Shown here in pieces: positions 15,053 through 18,338 of a stretch of 18,338 bases of DNA. The notes under the pieces were generated by a model, which worked only from the letters and a program-made list of their open reading frames with translations, was not told where the DNA came from and ran no database searches. The stretch's first letter is position 1. Each line of letters opens with the position of its first letter. The stretch lies in contig NZ_JAKJSQ010000069.1 of NCBI RefSeq assembly GCF_050337105.1, positions 1 through 18,338 of the forward strand, in the 5' to 3' direction. The DNA is from Aliivibrio_A kagoshimensis (GTDB lineage Bacteria; Pseudomonadota; Gammaproteobacteria; Enterobacterales; Vibrionaceae). Position numbers and translations under genes: made by a program.

Positions 15053-15576
15053 TGGCAGAAGCATCGAGCTTGTCAATCAAACAGTCTGGACTCCGCTGGT
15101 TATGGCTAGCGGTCGTCGTGTTTGTTGCGGATATCACGATCAAACTGTTTGTGATGGACAGCATGGGATATGGTTGGGCAAACCGCATTGAAGTGCTGCC
15201 TTTCTTTAACTTTTTGTATGTTCATAACTATGGTGCAGCATTTAGCTTTTTAAGTGACGCTTCAGGTTGGCAACGCTGGTTCTTTACGGGCATCGCTTTT
15301 GTTATCTGTAGTCTGCTTATCTACTGGATGAGAAAATCTTCCGCGGAAGATAAGATCACGAATATCGCTTATGCAGCGATCATTGGTGGTGCGATAGGTA
15401 ATGTCTTTGATCGGTTAGTACATGGTTTTGTGATCGATTATCTTGATTTTTATTGGGGTCATTATCACTGGCCTGCATTTAACCTTGCTGATGCCGCTAT
15501 CTGTATTGGAGCTGCACTGATTGTGCTGGAAGGTTTTAAAGCAGACAAAACTAAAAAAATAGACAATAGCGACTAA
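15052..15576 (+). CDS. lspA: Lipoprotein signal peptidase LspA (signal peptidase II)
   Basis: LspA is an inner-membrane aspartyl protease that removes the signal peptide from diacylated prolipoproteins, directly after Lgt. The 174-residue protein has four hydrophobic helices. Family blocks are visible: VADITIKLFV, VHNYGAAFSFL (57-67), GGAIGNVFDRLVHGFVIDYLDF with the catalytic D129, and FNLADAAICIG with the second catalytic aspartate D147. The two are 18 residues apart, as in E. coli (D123, D141). The start ATG shares its A with the ileS TAA stop, so translation is coupled. A hairpin and 106 bp separate it from fkpB. Confidence 0.97.
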   Translation: MAEASSLSIKQSGLRWLWLAVVVFVADITIKLFVMDSMGYGWANRIEVLPFFNFLYVHNYGAAFSFLSDASGWQRWFFTGIAFVICSLLIYWMRKSSAEDKITNIAYAAIIGGAIGNVFDRLVHGFVIDYLDFYWGHYHWPAFNLADAAICIGAALIVLEGFKADKTKKIDNSD

Positions 15577-15606
15577 CTGCATGATAGTTGTTATTCAATG
15601 AAATCT

Positions 15607-15642
15607 AAGCGCTGCCCGTTGATTCGGTCGGCGCTTTGCTTT
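15607..15642 (+). terminator. Possible weak terminator or attenuator between lspA and fkpB
   Basis: AAGCGCTGCCCG (15607-15618) pairs with CGGTCGGCGCTT (15625-15636) around TTGATT, with one C-U mismatch and one wobble. The tail TGCTTT is T-rich but short. In E. coli lspA and fkpB lie in one operon, so partial read-through to fkpB is likely. Confidence 0.55.
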
Positions 15643-15682
15643 ATAAAAAAGAGCAATAACAGAGAATATTAAGGAAGTAAGC

Positions 15683-16120
15683 ATGTCGGTAATTAAAGAG
15701 AACAGTGAAGTATTGATGCACTTTACCATTAAATTGCACGATGGCTCAGTAGCAGACTCGACCGTAAACTCAGGAAAACCAGCGAAATTTAAAATGGGTG
15801 ATGGCTCTTTAAGTGAAAACTTTGAAAAATGCCTTATTGGCCTAGAAGCAAAAACAAAACACAGTTTAGAGCTGGATGCTGAAGATGCGTTTGGAATGCC
15901 TAACCCTGACAACATCCATCATATGGACAGAAGTAAGTTTGTTGGGGAATCAAAGGCTGAAGTTGGTACGATAATGGCGTTTAGTAGCCCGGATGGTATG
16001 GAAGTGCCTGGAATTATTACTGAGATTGTTGGTGACTCTGTGACGGTTGATTTTAATCACCCTTTAGCGGGCCAAGATGTCATTTTTGATATTGATATTG
16101 TTTCTGTAAACAACGCTTAA
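15683..16120 (+). CDS. fkpB: FKBP-type peptidyl-prolyl isomerase FkpB (SlpA)
   Basis: FkpB is a small cytoplasmic prolyl isomerase of the SlyD/SlpA type with chaperone activity. The 145-residue length fits the family (149 in E. coli). The first part of the FKBP fold includes VLMHFTIKLHDGSVADST (10-27) and MGDGSLSENFEKCLIGLEAKTKHSLEL (38-64). The insert-in-flap chaperone domain spans about 70-120. The C-terminal strand has the conserved VDFNHPLAGQDVIFDIDI. The long His-rich tail of SlyD is absent, which favours SlpA/FkpB. AAGGAAG lies six bases before ATG 15683. ispH follows 22 bases after the stop, the same pairing as in E. coli. Confidence 0.95.
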   Translation: MSVIKENSEVLMHFTIKLHDGSVADSTVNSGKPAKFKMGDGSLSENFEKCLIGLEAKTKHSLELDAEDAFGMPNPDNIHHMDRSKFVGESKAEVGTIMAFSSPDGMEVPGIITEIVGDSVTVDFNHPLAGQDVIFDIDIVSVNNA

Positions 16121-16142
16121 GAGTTGGGCATAAGAATATAAG

Positions 16143-17087
16143 ATGAAAATACTATTAGCTAACCCTCGCGGTTTTTGTGCTGGTGTTGATCGTGCCATTA
16201 GCATTGTAGAGCGTGCATTAGAGATGTATCAGCCTCCTATTTATGTGCGCCATGAAGTGGTGCATAACCGTTTTGTCGTCGAAGGGTTGAAACAGCGCGG
16301 TGCTATTTTTGTCGAAGAGTTATCTGAAGTGCCAGATGACAATATTGTTATTTTCTCAGCTCATGGCGTATCACAAGCGGTACGTCTAGAGGCAAAAAAC
16401 CGTGCATTAACGGTTTTTGACGCCACCTGCCCATTAGTGACTAAAGTTCATATGGAAGTGGCTAGAGCCAGCCGAAAAGATATGGAAGTAGTACTGATTG
16501 GCCACGCAGGACATCCTGAAGTTGAAGGCACAATGGGACAGTATGCCAGTCATGAAGGCGGTATGTATCTGGTCGAAACCCCAGATGATGTCAATAGCTT
16601 ACAAGTGTCCGATCCCAATAATTTGCATTATGTCAGCCAGACAACACTTTCAGTGGACGAAACGTCTGATGTGATTAATAAGTTGCGTGAGGTTTTTCCG
16701 AATATCCAAGGGCCGAGAAAAGATGACATTTGCTACGCCACTCAAAACCGCCAAGATGCAGTAAGAGATATGGCCAGTAAAGTGGATGTGCTGATTGTCG
16801 TTGGCTCAAAAAATTCCTCAAACTCGACTCGGTTAAAAGAGCTGTCAGAAAAACTTGGAACCGACGCATACTTAACCGATTGCGCTGAAGATATTCAATT
16901 AGCTTGGCTGGAAAATAAAGCATTAGTCGGTGTGACCGCTGGAGCTTCAGCGCCAGAAGAGCTAGTGAATCAAATCATCGAACGCATCAAAGAGGTTGGA
17001 GATGCGACCGTTGAAGAGTTATCCGGGCGAGAAGAGAATATGTTTTTTGAAGTACCAAAAGAGCTTCAAATTAAAAATATCACCTAA
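16143..17087 (+). CDS. ispH: 4-hydroxy-3-methylbut-2-enyl diphosphate reductase IspH
   Basis: IspH is the last enzyme of the methylerythritol phosphate pathway. It reduces HMBPP to isopentenyl and dimethylallyl diphosphate using an iron-sulfur cluster in the cytoplasm. The 314-residue protein has the three cluster cysteines at exactly the E. coli positions: C12 (NPRGFCAGVDRA), C96 (DATCPLVTKVH) and C197 (DDICYATQNRQ). H74 (SAHGVS), H124 and E126 (GHAGHPEVEG) and T167 (VSQTTLS) also line the active site at the same numbering. It follows fkpB by 22 bp, completing a likely ribF-ileS-lspA-fkpB-ispH operon, and ends at a strong terminator. Confidence 0.98.
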   Translation: MKILLANPRGFCAGVDRAISIVERALEMYQPPIYVRHEVVHNRFVVEGLKQRGAIFVEELSEVPDDNIVIFSAHGVSQAVRLEAKNRALTVFDATCPLVTKVHMEVARASRKDMEVVLIGHAGHPEVEGTMGQYASHEGGMYLVETPDDVNSLQVSDPNNLHYVSQTTLSVDETSDVINKLREVFPNIQGPRKDDICYATQNRQDAVRDMASKVDVLIVVGSKNSSNSTRLKELSEKLGTDAYLTDCAEDIQLAWLENKALVGVTAGASAPEELVNQIIERIKEVGDATVEELSGREENMFFEVPKELQIKNIT

Positions 17088-17094
17088 TGAATCT

Positions 17095-17130
17095 AAACCT
17101 CAACCTTTGACCTAAAGGTTGAGGTTTTTT
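17095..17130 (+). terminator. Intrinsic terminator after ispH
   Basis: AAACCTCAACCTTT (17095-17108) and AAAGGTTGAGGTTT (17114-17127) are perfect reverse complements around a GACCT loop. They are followed by Ts, giving a run of six Ts up to 17130. It begins eight bases after the ispH stop. Confidence 0.95.
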
Positions 17131-17135
17131 ATAAC
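17107..17135 (+). promoter_or_regulatory. Promoter of dapB embedded in the ispH terminator
   Basis: TTGACC (17107-17112, 5 of 6) begins at the top of the terminator stem and runs into its loop. After 17 bp, TATAAC (17130-17135, 5 of 6) begins at the last T of the T-tract. The predicted start near 17142 leaves a leader of only about 12 bases, with GGAG at 17142-17145 as ribosome site. The match is good, but use in vivo is inferred. Confidence 0.6.
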
Positions 17136-17153
17136 AATAAAGGAGAGAACGCA

Positions 17154-17963
17154 ATGGTACGTATTGCGATAGCAGGGGCTGCAGGACGCATGGGCCGAAA
17201 CCTAATGAAAGCGGTTCATCGCTCAGAAACAGCAGTATTGGCAGCAGCGAGTGAAAGAGCAGAGTCTACGCTGGTTGGAACCGATGCTGGTGAGTTGGCT
17301 GGTATTGAGAAGTTAAACATCGCCATTGTTGATGATCTGGCTAAAGAGAGTGATAAATTTGACGTTATCATCGATTTCACTGCGCCAGTATCAACATTAC
17401 ACAACTTAGCTATCTGCCAAAAATACAATAAAGTGTTAGTGATTGGCACAACGGGCTTTAGTGATGCTGAAAAATCGATCATAGATGAAGCCTCAAATGT
17501 GATGCCAATTATCATGGCGCCAAACTACAGTGTTGGTGTTAACGTGGTATTCAAGCTTCTTGAGAAAGCGGCCAAAGTAATGGGCGATTACTGCGATGTA
17601 GAGATTGTTGAAGCGCATCATCGCCATAAAATCGACGCACCTTCTGGTACCGCAATAGGTATGGGAGAAGCGATAGCAGGTGCGATGGGCAACGAACTCT
17701 CGGATGTTGCTGTCTATGCCCGCGAAGGGATTACTGGGGAGCGAACCAAAGATGAAATTGGTTTTGCAACCATACGCGCGGGCGATATTGTCGGCGAGCA
17801 TACCGCGATGTTTGCTGATATTGGTGAGCGTGTAGAGATAACCCATAAAGCCACCGATAGAATGACGTTTGCAAATGGCGCAGTACGTGCCGCTGTGTGG
17901 CTTGCGCCTAAAACGGCAGGGTTGTATAGCATGCAAGATGTTTTAGGCTTGGACGAACTGTAA
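17154..17963 (+). CDS. dapB: 4-hydroxy-tetrahydrodipicolinate reductase DapB
   Basis: DapB reduces the product of DapA with NAD(P)H to tetrahydrodipicolinate in the cytoplasm, on the path to meso-diaminopimelate for peptidoglycan and to lysine. The 269-residue length matches the family (273 in E. coli). The N-terminal Rossmann motif is IAIAGAAGRMGRNL (4-17). The DFTAPVSTLHNL and VIGTTGFS segments complete the cofactor site. Catalytic H155 and K159 lie in VEAHHRHKIDAPSGTA, with the substrate-binding SGT loop. A GGAGAG ribosome site is seven bases before ATG 17154. It lies after the ispH terminator, so it probably has its own promoter. dapB is followed by carAB in E. coli; the sequence beyond is non-coding here. 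Confidence 0.97.
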   Translation: MVRIAIAGAAGRMGRNLMKAVHRSETAVLAAASERAESTLVGTDAGELAGIEKLNIAIVDDLAKESDKFDVIIDFTAPVSTLHNLAICQKYNKVLVIGTTGFSDAEKSIIDEASNVMPIIMAPNYSVGVNVVFKLLEKAAKVMGDYCDVEIVEAHHRHKIDAPSGTAIGMGEAIAGAMGNELSDVAVYAREGITGERTKDEIGFATIRAGDIVGEHTAMFADIGERVEITHKATDRMTFANGAVRAAVWLAPKTAGLYSMQDVLGLDEL

Positions 17964-17968
17964 TTCAT

Positions 17969-18007
17969 GGGTACTTATGCAGCTTGCTTTTGAGCTCATA
18001 AGTACCT
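17969..18007 (+). terminator. Hairpin after dapB, possible terminator
   Basis: GGTACTTATG (17970-17979) and CATAAGTACC (17997-18006) are perfect reverse complements. An inner AGCT/AGCT pair extends the stem past one bulged base. The hairpin starts six bases after the dapB stop. The following TTATTCAT is only weakly T-rich, so termination may be inefficient. Confidence 0.6.
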
Positions 18008-18200
18008 TATTCATAAATTGTGAATAAAATCCCCACTGCAAACCCCTCCCAAATTATCACGACATAGCTATTGTTTTTATTGCTTACCTCCTAATTATTG
18101 TTCTAAATGCCTATAATTGGTCATTTACTGGCGTATTTATCGATTGCTTTTTAATGGTCATAAAATTCTTAAGATAAATAAGCTAAATTTCCAGTTAAAT

Positions 18201-18278
18201 ATGAATTTGATAAGGAAAGGGCGACTAACACCATTGTTAATTGCTTTTTTTGGTGTTCTTATGATGTTTTTTGTTTGA
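18201..18278 (+). CDS. Possible 25-residue membrane microprotein (speculative)
   Basis: An ATG at 18201 opens a 25-codon frame ending at TGA 18276. The product starts MNLIRKGRLTP, with four basic residues, and continues as an uninterrupted hydrophobic run (LLIAFFGVLMMFFV), the profile of a tiny single-span membrane peptide. There is no clear ribosome site in front of it. A T-rich non-coding strand can give such frames by chance, so confidence is low. Confidence 0.15.
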   Translation: MNLIRKGRLTPLLIAFFGVLMMFFV

Positions 18279-18338
18279 AGCTCCAGAAAGTAGGGGTTAT
18301 TTTTTTGTTAAATTGTTGACACTCACTCTATAAGTAAC

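Larger units (their letters stand above)
17964..18338. promoter_or_regulatory. Non-coding region after dapB, probable carAB upstream region
   Basis: This AT-rich stretch holds a hairpin after dapB (17969-18007), an ATTCA-N7-TGAAT inverted repeat at 18009-18025, a TATAAT at 18112-18117 without a good -35, an AACACCA/TGGTGTT inverted repeat (18227-18233 and 18251-18257) and a perfect -35 TTGACA at 18316-18321 whose -10 would fall at or beyond the window edge. By analogy with E. coli, carA should follow, but it is not visible. Confidence 0.4.

Noticed and set aside
15595..15915. 106-codon antisense open frame over the lspA-fkpB gap
   Set aside because: It overlaps the fkpB N-terminus and the hairpin at 15607-15636, with no family resemblance and no ribosome site.
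17493..17936. 147-codon open frame antisense to dapB
   Set aside because: It is fully inside the conserved dapB gene, and its product (Arg/His/Cys-rich, irregular) looks like a reverse-frame shadow.
1..18338. Mobile elements, CRISPR arrays, tRNA or rRNA genes, defence systems
   Set aside because: No transposase, integrase, direct-repeat array, cloverleaf or rRNA-like sequence was recognised; gene order is that of core chromosome.

Overview
The window is a stretch of housekeeping chromosome from a gammaproteobacterium, almost certainly a member of the Vibrionaceae. The proteins closely resemble Escherichia coli orthologues. However, the order rppH-ptsP-TSUP-lgt-thyA, then a divergent nptA phosphate transporter, then nhaR-hlyU-rpsT-murJ-ribF-ileS-lspA-fkpB-ispH-dapB, includes two Vibrio hallmarks: HlyU and NptA. 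Base composition is moderately AT-rich. I cannot fix the genus from sequence alone. There is no sign of phage, insertion sequence, CRISPR array, tRNA or rRNA.

Layout. Positions 1-478 are non-coding. They carry several DnaA-box-like 9-mers and six GATC sites just upstream of rppH, which is the place where E. coli keeps the DnaA-reactivating sequence DARS2. Positions 479-5812 hold a co-directional cluster: mRNA 5'-pyrophosphohydrolase (rppH), the nitrogen-PTS first enzyme (ptsP), a TauE/TSUP permease, prolipoprotein diacylglyceryl transferase (lgt) and thymidylate synthase (thyA). A bidirectional terminator at 5834-5867 separates it from convergent nptA (Na+/phosphate cotransporter, minus strand).

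The 395-bp gap between nptA and a small divergent exported protein (7448-7711) holds an excellent PhoB box facing the small gene and a weaker one facing nptA. This suggests a two-sided phosphate-starvation control region. The LysR regulator nhaR and the ArsR-family regulator hlyU follow. hlyU converges on rpsT (minus strand, TTG start) across a shared GC-rich terminator.

From 9614 onward a second co-directional run serves the envelope and translation: murJ (lipid II flippase), ribF (FMN/FAD synthesis), ileS, lspA (lipoprotein signal peptidase), fkpB (FKBP-type prolyl isomerase), ispH (isoprenoid synthesis), then a strong terminator and dapB (lysine/diaminopimelate synthesis). Lgt and LspA catalyse the first two steps of lipoprotein maturation. 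IspH feeds the undecaprenyl carrier, DapB the peptide stem and MurJ the export of lipid II, so many of these genes converge on the cell wall. The last 375 bp are non-coding and probably lead into carAB, which follows dapB in E. coli.

Nothing here is an obviously new multi-gene system. The best leads are the putative DARS2-like locus, the divergent Pho control region with its orphan cysteine-containing exported protein, and the promoter embedded in the ispH terminator that appears to drive dapB.
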